From positions 1-5,638 of the forward strand of contig SLFE01000156.1 in the NCBI GenBank assembly GCA_007124415.1: DNA of 5,638 nt. Reading direction: 5' to 3'. A program made the translations under genes and the position numbers. The stretch is from Waddliaceae bacterium (lineage in GTDB: Bacteria > Chlamydiota > Chlamydiia > Chlamydiales > SLFE01). The notes under the pieces are model-generated. The model was not told where the DNA came from, made no database searches, and saw only the letters and a program-made list of their open reading frames with translations. Below are positions 1-5,638 of this stretch, piece by piece (within the stretch, counting starts at the first letter, position 1; the number at the start of each line of letters is the position of its first letter).

Positions 1-2380
1 AATTGAATCGGGCGGCTAATCGGCCATTCAAGTCGTATCGCAAGTTAAAGTCGCCGGCATTTCCAATCATTGTCATTTTTTTCAAGCGGCCTGACAGGTC
101 GTAATTGTCGTATGTGTGGGTATAATTTTGGTAAGAAATTGCCCGAAGATGCACTGCGTCGTATGCATAGTCAACCTGCTTTTCATCAATGAGCAAACTT
201 GTGCAGCGGCCCAAAGGATCATATTCATAAGAAGCTGTATGGCCGTTAGCGAGGATTTCACGGATAAGATTGGCATGCTCGTCGTATTCGCGTGTTGTCG
301 CCAAGTCTCTGATCTTATCCTCGACTAAGATGACGTTGCCTCGAAGGTCGTATGAGTAGCGGTCATCGATTGCGCTGTCAAGGGAGGTCCCTTCTGAATA
401 TTGCCGCGTGAGAAGGCCGAGTTCATTGTATTCGTGATGAATCAAAACACCATTTGGCTTGGCGACCGTCTCAACTATGCCAAGAGTGTTATAGGTCGTG
501 AGCGTGATCCTCTCGTCATCGGATCCTTTGGCTTCAATCAACTTGACAGGACGGTCCATTGAATCGTATTCCCGCAAATTTGTGATAATGCGGTCCTCTT
601 TTCCCGGCGTGATGACAGTGTAGGCAGTCTTTAGACAATTTCCACTCAAATCATACTGATTATCGATGCGCTGAATCACCTCGCCGAGAAGATTCCTTTT
701 TTCGATGGAGACGGGCTTGCCGTGTGTGTTGCAGGTCTCAATCGTGATGATCCCTTTAGGATCGGTTGTGATCGTTTGAAGCACGGTCTGGCCAAATTCG
801 TTAATATGATCGTAGCGGTATTGAATTGTCGTGATGTTTCCTTCCGGGTCGACAATTTTTATAGGGGAGCCCAGGCAATTATATTCGGTTTCAGTGACGG
901 AAGGGGCATCTTCGATAAATTCAATAACTTTTGTCCGATTGCCCGCCTCGTCATATTCATAGAGGATTCGGGAAAAAACTTGTCCTGTTTCATCTTCTAC
1001 GCGCTCTTCCGTGACCCTGTCCAAATAATCGAACTCTTTGATAGCGGCCGTAAACTGAGAGTCGCTGATCCAGTTTTTGACTTGGTTCAGCCTTCCTAAG
1101 GGATCGTATTCATATGTCTTGAGACAGTTGCCGGCACTTTTTGAAATTTTTCTTCCCGCATAATCGTAAGTGTAGCGAGTCTCGACTCCTGCCGGGTCGG
1201 TTTCTGAAAGAAGCGACGAATGGTTGTAAGTTTTTATCTCTTTGGACAAGACCTCTCCGCCTGAGGAGATGACAGTCTTGCTTGTCATCCGTAAAAGGCA
1301 GTCGTGATCGTAATGGGTCTTGGTCCCATTCTTTGCGATATGCACCCTAAGAGTGTCATTAATGTTATAGTAAAATCTCTCTTCCGTCCCGTCCGGGTAG
1401 GAAATGACAAGCGGCTTGCGATAAAGATTATATGTGGTTTTTGTCGCTTTTCCCAAAGCGTCCGTGATTTCAACGGGATTTCCAAAACAATCGAATTCTT
1501 GTTTAAGCGATACAGTATGCAAGCTGTTTCCTTGGGGAAGGCTGGGAAGGATTTTTTCTATGTTGCGGCTGAAACGGTCATATTTGTAAACCGTTTCATT
1601 ACCGAAAACGTCTGTGGATTGGGTCATCAGCCCCATGGCGTTATAGACATAATTTTCAACGAGAACGAGCCCGGTCGAATCCCTGATTTCTTTTCTTAGA
1701 GGTTGATCCAGAAAATTGTATTCATAACATGTGACTTGGCCGGGTTTGGGGCCCTCTTCGCGAGCGACATTTCCATAGATATCGTAGTCCCTAACAGTCA
1801 CTTGGCCCAGCGCATTGACTTCGCGGGTCACCTTGCCGAAACGATTGTATTCCCATTCAAGGGTATAGCAGTAGCTGTCGTTGGCATCATAGACCTCTTG
1901 CTTGGTTATCCACCCTTCTCTTGTATATTCATTGACAAAACGCTTGAGCTGCTTTTCTTCTCCGGTTTCAAGGTCAAGATATGACTCTCGGACTTCGACG
2001 GGAAAACCGATGCAGGGAGCTTCTGTCTTTGGTTTATAACGCTTGATCAGTCTTTTCGTCACCCCTGTTAAGTCGCTTTCTTCTTCGCATAGACCGTCAT
2101 CGGCCATTTCTTTGATCAAAGTGGCGTTCTTATCATACTCGCGAAACTTCCGAAGAAGAATTGTACCGGTATGAGTCACATATTCATGGGTGCAAAGATC
2201 AGTGTTTTCTTTATATTTATACAGCTTCAGGGTATCGCCATCGTCGGAACTGGTCAGATTGTTGAATTTGTCGTCGGAATATGTGAATTTATGAAGAACG
2301 TCTTCCAGGCAGGTATTGTACCCGCTATAAGTGCCGTTTATGCGCTCGCCTGTAACATTTCCCTTTGAATCGTAACTGTA
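1..2380 (-). repeat. YD-repeat region of the RHS protein
   Basis: This stretch encodes about 25 copies of the [YF][DN]xxGx motif. The tyrosine (or Phe) positions I can place include residues 415, 494, 590, 611, 633, 658, 679, 708, 729, 769, 817, 837, 862, 888, 912, 935, 988, 1017, 1042, 1063, 1089, 1111, 1132, 1172 and 1194. Spacing is commonly 20-26 residues, with gaps of 40-50 where copies have decayed. Many copies lack the Gly (YDHDCL, YDSMDR, YDEHAN) or replace Asp by Asn. The repeats are diverged at DNA level with no obvious long exact duplication, so they are old. The first two copies (415, 494) are isolated from the regular array that begins near 590. Confidence 0.9.
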
Positions 2381-3616
2381 TCTATGAGCAAAAACGCAAA
2401 CGTTTTTCTTATTAAAGAGGCTTTTGCAAACAAGTTTTTCCTGTTCCCATTCAAAATATTCGGTTTTAAGCGGGTTTACGGCAGCAGTATGGTTAATTTT
2501 TGTGATTTGAAAACGATCATTATAATGAAAATGACGCATGTAGCCCATAGCGTCTTTAACGGTGGTCTTTCCTCCGATGAGCTTCCCCTTGTCCTCCTCA
2601 TAGGAATAGTTAAAATGATAAATATTATGGTGGCCTAAATAATCGCCAAGCTTTCTTGAAATTCTCTGCACTCTTCCCCGCGACCGATATCGGGGCTCAT
2701 TTTTTCTCCCCTGGCCCCAATAGGTCAGCTCATATTGTCTTCCTTTGCCTTTAAATATTTTAAAAAGAGTGGGCTTTTCAAACTCTCTCAGGTATTCAAA
2801 ACCATAATAAGGCATGTGGGGATGGCCGACTCCCGTCGGCAAAGTGCGTCCATTGATTTTGCCGTATATGATCGAGATCTGTCTCCCGTCGCTTGCCTCA
2901 ATCAAGGTGGGCTTCGCATCTTTGTAACTCTTAAATTCTATTGATCCATAAGTCTGTGTATGATCAGGATTTACTGATCTGATTATTGGCCTTTTGTTCG
3001 TAAATTCAGAGTTATCATAGTATATGTGATTTCCACTTGGCTTCTCTTCATGCGTTAAGAGGCAAAAATTCGCCATCTCTTCAGATAATATGCTGCTAAA
3101 AGTCTTCTCCTCTCCGCTTCCGTTTGTTACGTAAACACGATCTCCAAACGTTTTATTAGGAACTCTTACTTTTAAATTGCGATGGCTGGTTTTCCCCGAC
3201 ACCTGCCCCTGGCCAATGTTTGTCAGCCCTACATTATCCTCGTGATTTGCGTTGATTTTGAAAGTTAAATCCGCTCCTATTTGGTCGACGGACAAGTGGC
3301 CTCCGGTTCCAAACTGGAAATATCGGCACATTCCTATTGTCTTATAATCGTATAATGGAAAATACAGAGAAGATTTCAGATTGTCTTGCCAAAGCAGCTC
3401 GCTGTTATATCCGAATTGATATGAAACCGGTTCAGGCCCCGGAACAACCAGCGGTTCATGAGAATAGGAATAGTGGCCTGTGATGACATTGACTCCCTCG
3501 ACCACGCATATGCTGCCCCCTTCTATATCGGACATGGGCAGCTTTTGCGGCAGGCTTTGAGAAAATAGCGAACAACTGATGCAGAGCAAAGTGATGAGGA
3601 TTGAATGAAGACGCAT
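1..3616 (-). CDS. Large exported RHS/YD-repeat protein, C-terminus beyond window
   Basis: The minus strand is open without a stop for 1205 codons from ATG at 3616 to the window edge, so the gene is partial at its 3' end. The start is well supported: GGAG lies 5 bases upstream, and an in-frame TAG (3646-3644) precedes it with no other start codon between. Residues 1-21 form a signal peptide (Arg at 2, hydrophobic core ILITLLCIS). Residues 37-72 resemble the DUF6531-type entry of RHS proteins (VNVITG, VPGPEP, YNS). Residues 73-400 are a less repetitive N-terminal region rich in beta-type sequence. YD motifs start near residue 413 and become dense from 590 to the end (YDIYGN, YDYAGR, YDPLGR, YDEAGN, YDLRGN, YDLNGR), mostly 20-26 residues apart. 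In known RHS proteins such repeats build a hollow beta-shell that encloses a C-terminal toxin or effector. The conserved core and any such domain are not in view, so toxin activity is unproven. Family assignment is firm; the chlamydial origin is inferred. Confidence 0.93.
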   Translation of the reverse strand, partial: MRLHSILITLLCISCSLFSQSLPQKLPMSDIEGGSICVVEGVNVITGHYSYSHEPLVVPGPEPVSYQFGYNSELLWQDNLKSSLYFPLYDYKTIGMCRYFQFGTGGHLSVDQIGADLTFKINANHEDNVGLTNIGQGQVSGKTSHRNLKVRVPNKTFGDRVYVTNGSGEEKTFSSILSEEMANFCLLTHEEKPSGNHIYYDNSEFTNKRPIIRSVNPDHTQTYGSIEFKSYKDAKPTLIEASDGRQISIIYGKINGRTLPTGVGHPHMPYYGFEYLREFEKPTLFKIFKGKGRQYELTYWGQGRKNEPRYRSRGRVQRISRKLGDYLGHHNIYHFNYSYEEDKGKLIGGKTTVKDAMGYMRHFHYNDRFQITKINHTAAVNPLKTEYFEWEQEKLVCKSLFNKKNVCVFAHRYSYDSKGNVTGERINGTYSGYNTCLEDVLHKFTYSDDKFNNLTSSDDGDTLKLYKYKENTDLCTHEYVTHTGTILLRKFREYDKNATLIKEMADDGLCEEESDLTGVTKRLIKRYKPKTEAPCIGFPVEVRESYLDLETGEEKQLKRFVNEYTREGWITKQEVYDANDSYCYTLEWEYNRFGKVTREVNALGQVTVRDYDIYGNVAREEGPKPGQVTCYEYNFLDQPLRKEIRDSTGLVLVENYVYNAMGLMTQSTDVFGNETVYKYDRFSRNIEKILPSLPQGNSLHTVSLKQEFDCFGNPVEITDALGKATKTTYNLYRKPLVISYPDGTEERFYYNINDTLRVHIAKNGTKTHYDHDCLLRMTSKTVISSGGEVLSKEIKTYNHSSLLSETDPAGVETRYTYDYAGRKISKSAGNCLKTYEYDPLGRLNQVKNWISDSQFTAAIKEFDYLDRVTEERVEDETGQVFSRILYEYDEAGNRTKVIEFIEDAPSVTETEYNCLGSPIKIVDPEGNITTIQYRYDHINEFGQTVLQTITTDPKGIITIETCNTHGKPVSIEKRNLLGEVIQRIDNQYDLSGNCLKTAYTVITPGKEDRIITNLREYDSMDRPVKLIEAKGSDDERITLTTYNTLGIVETVAKPNGVLIHHEYNELGLLTRQYSEGTSLDSAIDDRYSYDLRGNVILVEDKIRDLATTREYDEHANLIREILANGHTASYEYDPLGRCTSLLIDEKQVDYAYDAVHLRAISYQNYTHTYDNYDLSGRLKKMTMIGNAGDFNLRYDLNGRLAARFN
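3401..3508 (-). other. DUF6531-like N-terminal module of the RHS protein
   Basis: Residues 37-72 carry a VNVITG motif followed about ten residues later by LVVPGPEPV and then YNS. The same order (V-x-x-x-TG, then L-x-x-PGP-x-P, then Tyr-Asn/Ser-Ser) marks the DUF6531-type segment at the front of many polymorphic-toxin RHS proteins. Here it sits almost directly after the signal peptide, with only about 16 residues between. The assignment is from remembered family consensus, not from a profile search. Confidence 0.6.
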
Positions 3617-3621
3617 GTTAA

Positions 3622-3625
3622 CTCC
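3622..3625 (-). promoter_or_regulatory. Shine-Dalgarno of the RHS gene
   Basis: GGAG on the minus strand is separated by five bases (TTAAC) from ATG at 3616. It fixes the start codon of the RHS gene together with the upstream in-frame stop at 3646-3644. Confidence 0.75.
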
Positions 3626-3645
3626 GAAATTTGATAAAGGAGCCT

Positions 3646-3674
3646 ATGCTATGTAAATTTTTATTCCGAATCAA
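3646..3674 (-). promoter_or_regulatory. Sigma-70-type promoter for the RHS gene
   Basis: On the minus strand TTGATT (3674-3669, four of six matches to TTGACA) is followed by a 17-base spacer and TAGCAT (3651-3646, four of six matches to TATAAT). Transcription would begin near 3639, giving a leader of about 23 bases that includes the GGAG ribosome site. An A7 tract (3690-3684) lies about 45-51 bases upstream of that start, where an UP element would sit. The match is moderate, but spacing and position relative to the gene are right. Confidence 0.5.
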
Positions 3675-3732
3675 CTAAAGAGATTTTTTTAATTTGTTGT
3701 CAGCCCATTTTGCTCTGAAATAATACAATTCA

Positions 3733-3741
3733 TGCTATAAT
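3733..3741 (+). promoter_or_regulatory. Extended -10 promoter abutting the small-gene start codon
   Basis: TGCTATAAT is a perfect extended -10 element (TGn plus consensus TATAAT). No good -35 box lies at the usual distance (3713-3718 reads CTCTGA), which extended -10 promoters tolerate. The box ends at the base before the first ATG (3742). A start point seven bases downstream would be 3748, the A of the second in-frame ATG. A weaker alternative is TTGTCA (3697-3702) with TAATAC (3721-3726) at 18-base spacing, giving a leader of only about 9-15 bases. Confidence 0.65.
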
Positions 3742-4107
3742 ATGAATATGATTAGAAACTGGCTGACAGCCATCTTGATCGGACTTTTCCTTTCTATCGG
3801 GGGATATGCCTCAGCTCAGCAAGTCCAGGACCCTCCGACGACCGGCCATAGGATACCCAGAAACCCTTTGCCCAGGGTGAGCATCCCAAGCAACCCTATT
3901 CCAAGCGTCAGCATTCCGAGCAACCCAATACCGAGGGTCTCTATTCCGAGTGTCTCAATACCAAGCGTCTCAATACCAAGCAACCCTATTCCAAGCGTCA
4001 GCATCCCGAGCAACCCTATTCCAAGTGTCAGCATCCCGAGCAATCCCATTACCAGCCCCGAGATTCAAAGAGTTCAAATCAGACATCCCTCCAGCACCTC
4101 GAATTAA
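3742..4107 (+). CDS. Small exported pentad-repeat protein (VSIPS/NPIPS), function unknown
   Basis: I do not recognise a family. The 121-residue product starts with a clear Sec signal peptide: Arg at 5, hydrophobic core from about Leu8 to Ile19, and an ASA|QQ cleavage site after residue 25. The mature part of about 96 residues is a short linker (QQVQDPPTTG), then fourteen five-residue units (residues 36-105) alternating mainly VSIPS and NPIPS, then a polar tail (PEIQRVQIRHPSSTSN). Ile/Leu at unit position 3 is invariant and Pro at position 4 nearly so. There are no cysteines in the whole product. Such a sequence should be extended and polyproline-like, perhaps a spacer, adhesive or envelope-associated element; this is inference. 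Synonymous codon variation between identical peptide units argues that the reading frame is real and under protein-level selection. ATG at 3742 is the first start after an in-frame TAA (3721), but the promoter position favours ATG at 3748, which removes only Met-Asn. No Shine-Dalgarno is visible. It diverges from the RHS gene and converges on the next gene with a 4-base overlap. Confidence 0.8.
   Translation: MNMIRNWLTAILIGLFLSIGGYASAQQVQDPPTTGHRIPRNPLPRVSIPSNPIPSVSIPSNPIPRVSIPSVSIPSVSIPSNPIPSVSIPSNPIPSVSIPSNPITSPEIQRVQIRHPSSTSN
3862..4056 (+). repeat. 15-base tandem repeat coding five-residue units
   Basis: Thirteen in-frame 15-base units follow one another without a break: NPLPR, VSIPS, NPIPS, VSIPS, NPIPR, VSIPS three times, NPIPS, VSIPS, NPIPS, VSIPS, NPITS. 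A degenerate unit HRIPR precedes them. The higher-order period is 30 bases (NPIPS plus VSIPS) except for the run of three VSIPS. Units at 3952-3966 and 3967-3981 are identical, and the 30-base units 3982-4011 and 4012-4041 differ at one silent base, which suggests recent local duplications. Other units differ by silent changes in Ser, Ile and Pro codons. Confidence 0.95.
4104..4107. other. Shared palindromic stop codons (TTAA) of two convergent genes
   Basis: TAA at 4105-4107 ends the plus-strand repeat gene. The complement of 4104-4106 is TAA and ends the minus-strand gene. The two coding regions therefore overlap tail to tail by four bases. I see no GC-rich hairpin with a U tract close to either stop, so each transcript must run into the other gene before it ends. 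Confidence 0.9.
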
Positions 4108-5633
4108 GCCAGCCGAGGGAAAATATGGTCTATCATATCTTCGCTTGTGCCGGAAAGCATCGCCCCTCTTCTAAGGTCCGGCCGGTAAAGGGCTAATTTC
4201 TTGACCAGGGTCTTTATTTCGCTATTTGTCCAGCGGTCTTTTTGTATAAGGGAGGCGCTATCTTCCAATTGATGCCTGAGTTCGGGATCAAGGCTCCTTT
4301 GCCTCTTGGAACCGGAAAAATGATCGGCATAACACTCTGTAAAACAAGAAGTTATTTTGGGGATAAGCCATTGTTGCTCGAGCCTTTTAATGAGGTGGTG
4401 GACAAGATACTCTCTCTCGAGCGAAATGTCGGCTTTTGCCCCCTCAAAGAGTTCGAAATATTCTTCCTTGAGCTGCTTTCTCAATTTATCGGGCTGCAGC
4501 GCTTCGTTGAAATTGTGGATAACTTGTTTTATCTCGTTATTGTCTTGCTGTTCCAATTGATCGTGGAGATCGTCCACAAGCGCCTGTATGTCCGAATCGC
4601 GGCTGTTAAACCAATTATGGACAAAGGGATTGATAGTGACCGTTTCAGCCTGCACAAGGGCATATGTTCTTCGTGAGTTATCGATAAAATGCCCAATTTT
4701 TGTTCGCAAGCTCTGCAGGGCCTCCGGATCTTTTTTCAGCTCATTGATACTGAATTCCTTGCAGGCTTCCAGGCTGGAGTCAACTTGATAATGCCGGTCA
4801 ACAAGGAAGCGCGATATTCGGTAAAATGCGTAGGAAACCGTCAAACAGCCAAATGATAACATGATGGCTGAAAATGCGGCTGTATAAAAAAAGAGGGCCG
4901 CCGCTGCTGCAGAAGCTAGGGGCACCCCTGTGTGACAGAGAATACGCAATATTTGCTCGGATCCTCGGGATTTTTCTTGCGGCAGCCACCATTTGAAAAA
5001 TTCAAGCCTTGCATAATTCCAAAATCTTGCAGGACTCAAAACCGCCTTTCTAAACATTCCCGCAAATTTGACAACCTGCATTTCGGCGTTGCTTTGCAGC
5101 AGTTCATAAAACGAATCTCCACGGAGTATATTGATGATAGAAATTGCCTCGAGAGACCAATTATAAGGAATCTGGTGAACGATTCTTTGCTGCGCTCTTG
5201 TCTTAAAAAAATTGCCGGCAGTCTTGAAAACGGCATTCGACAGCAAATCAAAGAGCGTCAGTCCTGAAATATCGCCTAACGAATTCACAAATGAAATGAT
5301 CTGGGGAAGGTAGGCGCAAAAGTCTCTGATCGCAAGGTAGTGCATATATCTGCTGCTTGGATCGAAAGAGTGTTTTTTTTCTTCCCCGAGCCTGCCCAAA
5401 AACGCATGGACTATCAATCTGGCCTGCAGTCCGGCTTTAATTGGGCCGAAAAAACTGTCCGACTCCAATTTTGAAAGCGCCAGGCTGATGTCCGAGCAAA
5501 TATCGGCCGCCAGATGGGGATAATCATCGGCCCACCTGATAAATTCCTGTATTTCATTTCCGATATCCCTTAGCCAATTTTTGCTTGAACTTACCCGAAT
5601 GCGGCTCAAACATTCTTTAAGATTATCCATCAT
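4104..5633 (-). CDS. Inc-like protein with central membrane hairpin, function unknown
   Basis: The frame is open for 509 codons from ATG at 5633 and remains open to the window edge (only five more bases), so the true start may lie outside. A second ATG follows directly at 5630. I do not recognise a named family. Residues 1-225 look largely helical, with amphipathic stretches near 65-82 and 106-140 and a Trp-rich aromatic patch at 204-217 (FWNYARLEFFKWW). Residues about 229-273 are an almost uninterrupted hydrophobic block (AAAAALFFYTAAFSAIMLSF at its centre) with basic residues on both sides, the pattern of two membrane helices joined by a tight turn. Residues 285-509 are charged and helical, with coiled-coil potential around 345-425 (rich in Glu, Gln, Leu, Lys). 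There is no signal peptide. Chlamydial Inc proteins are type III-secreted and have such a bilobed hydrophobic domain of 40-60 residues, so an Inc-like role is possible. A plain inner-membrane protein is the main alternative. Confidence 0.85.
   Translation of the reverse strand: MMDNLKECLSRIRVSSSKNWLRDIGNEIQEFIRWADDYPHLAADICSDISLALSKLESDSFFGPIKAGLQARLIVHAFLGRLGEEKKHSFDPSSRYMHYLAIRDFCAYLPQIISFVNSLGDISGLTLFDLLSNAVFKTAGNFFKTRAQQRIVHQIPYNWSLEAISIINILRGDSFYELLQSNAEMQVVKFAGMFRKAVLSPARFWNYARLEFFKWWLPQEKSRGSEQILRILCHTGVPLASAAAAALFFYTAAFSAIMLSFGCLTVSYAFYRISRFLVDRHYQVDSSLEACKEFSINELKKDPEALQSLRTKIGHFIDNSRRTYALVQAETVTINPFVHNWFNSRDSDIQALVDDLHDQLEQQDNNEIKQVIHNFNEALQPDKLRKQLKEEYFELFEGAKADISLEREYLVHHLIKRLEQQWLIPKITSCFTECYADHFSGSKRQRSLDPELRHQLEDSASLIQKDRWTNSEIKTLVKKLALYRPDLRRGAMLSGTSEDMIDHIFPRLA
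4815..4952 (-). other. Bilobed hydrophobic hairpin in the 509-residue protein
   Basis: Residues about 228-273 contain roughly 45 residues with only sparse polar positions (His234, Thr251, Ser255, Ser260 among them). Lys/Arg sits just outside each end (KSRGSEQILR before, RISRFLVDRHYQ after). The length fits two helices crossing a bilayer with both flanks on the same side. This is the only strong membrane segment in the protein. The topology is inferred by eye. Confidence 0.65.
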
Positions 5634-5638
5634 GTCGT

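Noticed and set aside
722..1984. Several plus-strand open frames of 90-130 residues opposite the RHS gene
   Set aside because: They lie wholly antisense to a continuous 1205-codon frame with clear YD motifs. Their products are rich in Phe/Ile/Val as expected from complementing YD-repeat codons, and they lack family features.
3622..3642. Possible hairpin sequestering the RHS ribosome site (CTCC pairing with GGAG)
   Set aside because: The CTCC element (3642-3639) lies at or before the predicted transcription start, so it would be mostly absent from the mRNA. The stem is only four base pairs with a 13-base loop.
3646..3678. Ten-codon plus-strand frame after an AAAGGAG motif, as a leader peptide
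   Set aside because: The spacing from AAAGGAG to ATG is only three bases, no promoter lies upstream, and the predicted promoter of the repeat gene is downstream of it.
3816..4049. Minus-strand 77-residue frame with GLLGMLTLGI repeats, looking like a membrane protein
   Set aside because: It is the antisense shadow of the VSIPS/NPIPS repeat. The plus frame has a signal peptide, a promoter and silent variation between units; this frame has no ribosome site or promoter.
3742..4107. Repeat gene as an immunity protein for the RHS protein
   Set aside because: It is divergent, near the N-terminal end of the RHS gene, and carries a signal peptide and low-complexity repeats. RHS immunity genes usually lie just downstream of the toxin's C-terminal end.
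3950..4174. Plus-strand 74-residue frame with SQYQA/FQASASRA repeats
   Set aside because: It is the repeat read in another frame and has no start signals. It also runs into the antisense of the convergent gene.
4107..4200. Terminator for the repeat gene in the sequence after its stop
   Set aside because: Only a short self-complementary TCCGGCCGG-type run near 4177 was seen, with no following T tract; it lies inside the coding part of the convergent gene.
4242..4676. Plus-strand 144-residue open frame
   Set aside because: It is antisense to the 509-residue gene, whose start-to-stop frame is intact. No ribosome site or recognisable domain was seen.

Overview
The window holds three protein genes and about 125 bases of non-coding DNA. 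No rRNA, tRNA, CRISPR array or insertion sequence was seen. From left to right there is (1) a very large RHS/YD-repeat protein on the minus strand (1-3616), whose C-terminal end lies beyond the left edge; (2) a short divergent intergenic region (3617-3741) with a recognisable promoter for each flanking gene; (3) a small plus-strand gene (3742-4107) for an exported protein made almost entirely of five-residue repeats of the form VSIPS/NPIPS; and (4) a minus-strand gene of at least 509 codons (4104-5633) for a protein with one long central hydrophobic hairpin, whose start is at or beyond the right edge.

The likely source is a bacterium with a mid-40s G+C content (judged by eye). The opening of the RHS protein (signal peptide, then 'VNVITGHY...LVVPGPEPV...YNS') recalls YD-repeat proteins of amoeba-associated Chlamydiae (Parachlamydia, Waddlia, Simkania and relatives). 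The hairpin protein recalls the bilobed hydrophobic domain of chlamydial inclusion-membrane (Inc) proteins. The taxon is an inference from pattern memory, not a search. A Gammaproteobacterium or another host-associated lineage cannot be excluded.

The two right-hand genes converge and share the palindrome TTAA as overlapping stop codons. No room is left for a conventional terminator, so their transcripts probably overlap. The RHS gene and the small repeat gene diverge from facing promoters. The small gene's start codon follows a perfect extended -10 box (TGCTATAAT), with no Shine-Dalgarno sequence. This predicts a leaderless mRNA starting at the second in-frame ATG (3748).

No shared pathway is proven. 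Two products carry export signals and the third has a membrane hairpin, so the locus looks like a cluster of envelope or host-interaction genes. The most novel item is the small pentad-repeat secreted protein with its unusual promoter/start arrangement. The missing C-terminal end of the RHS protein is where any toxin domain would be.
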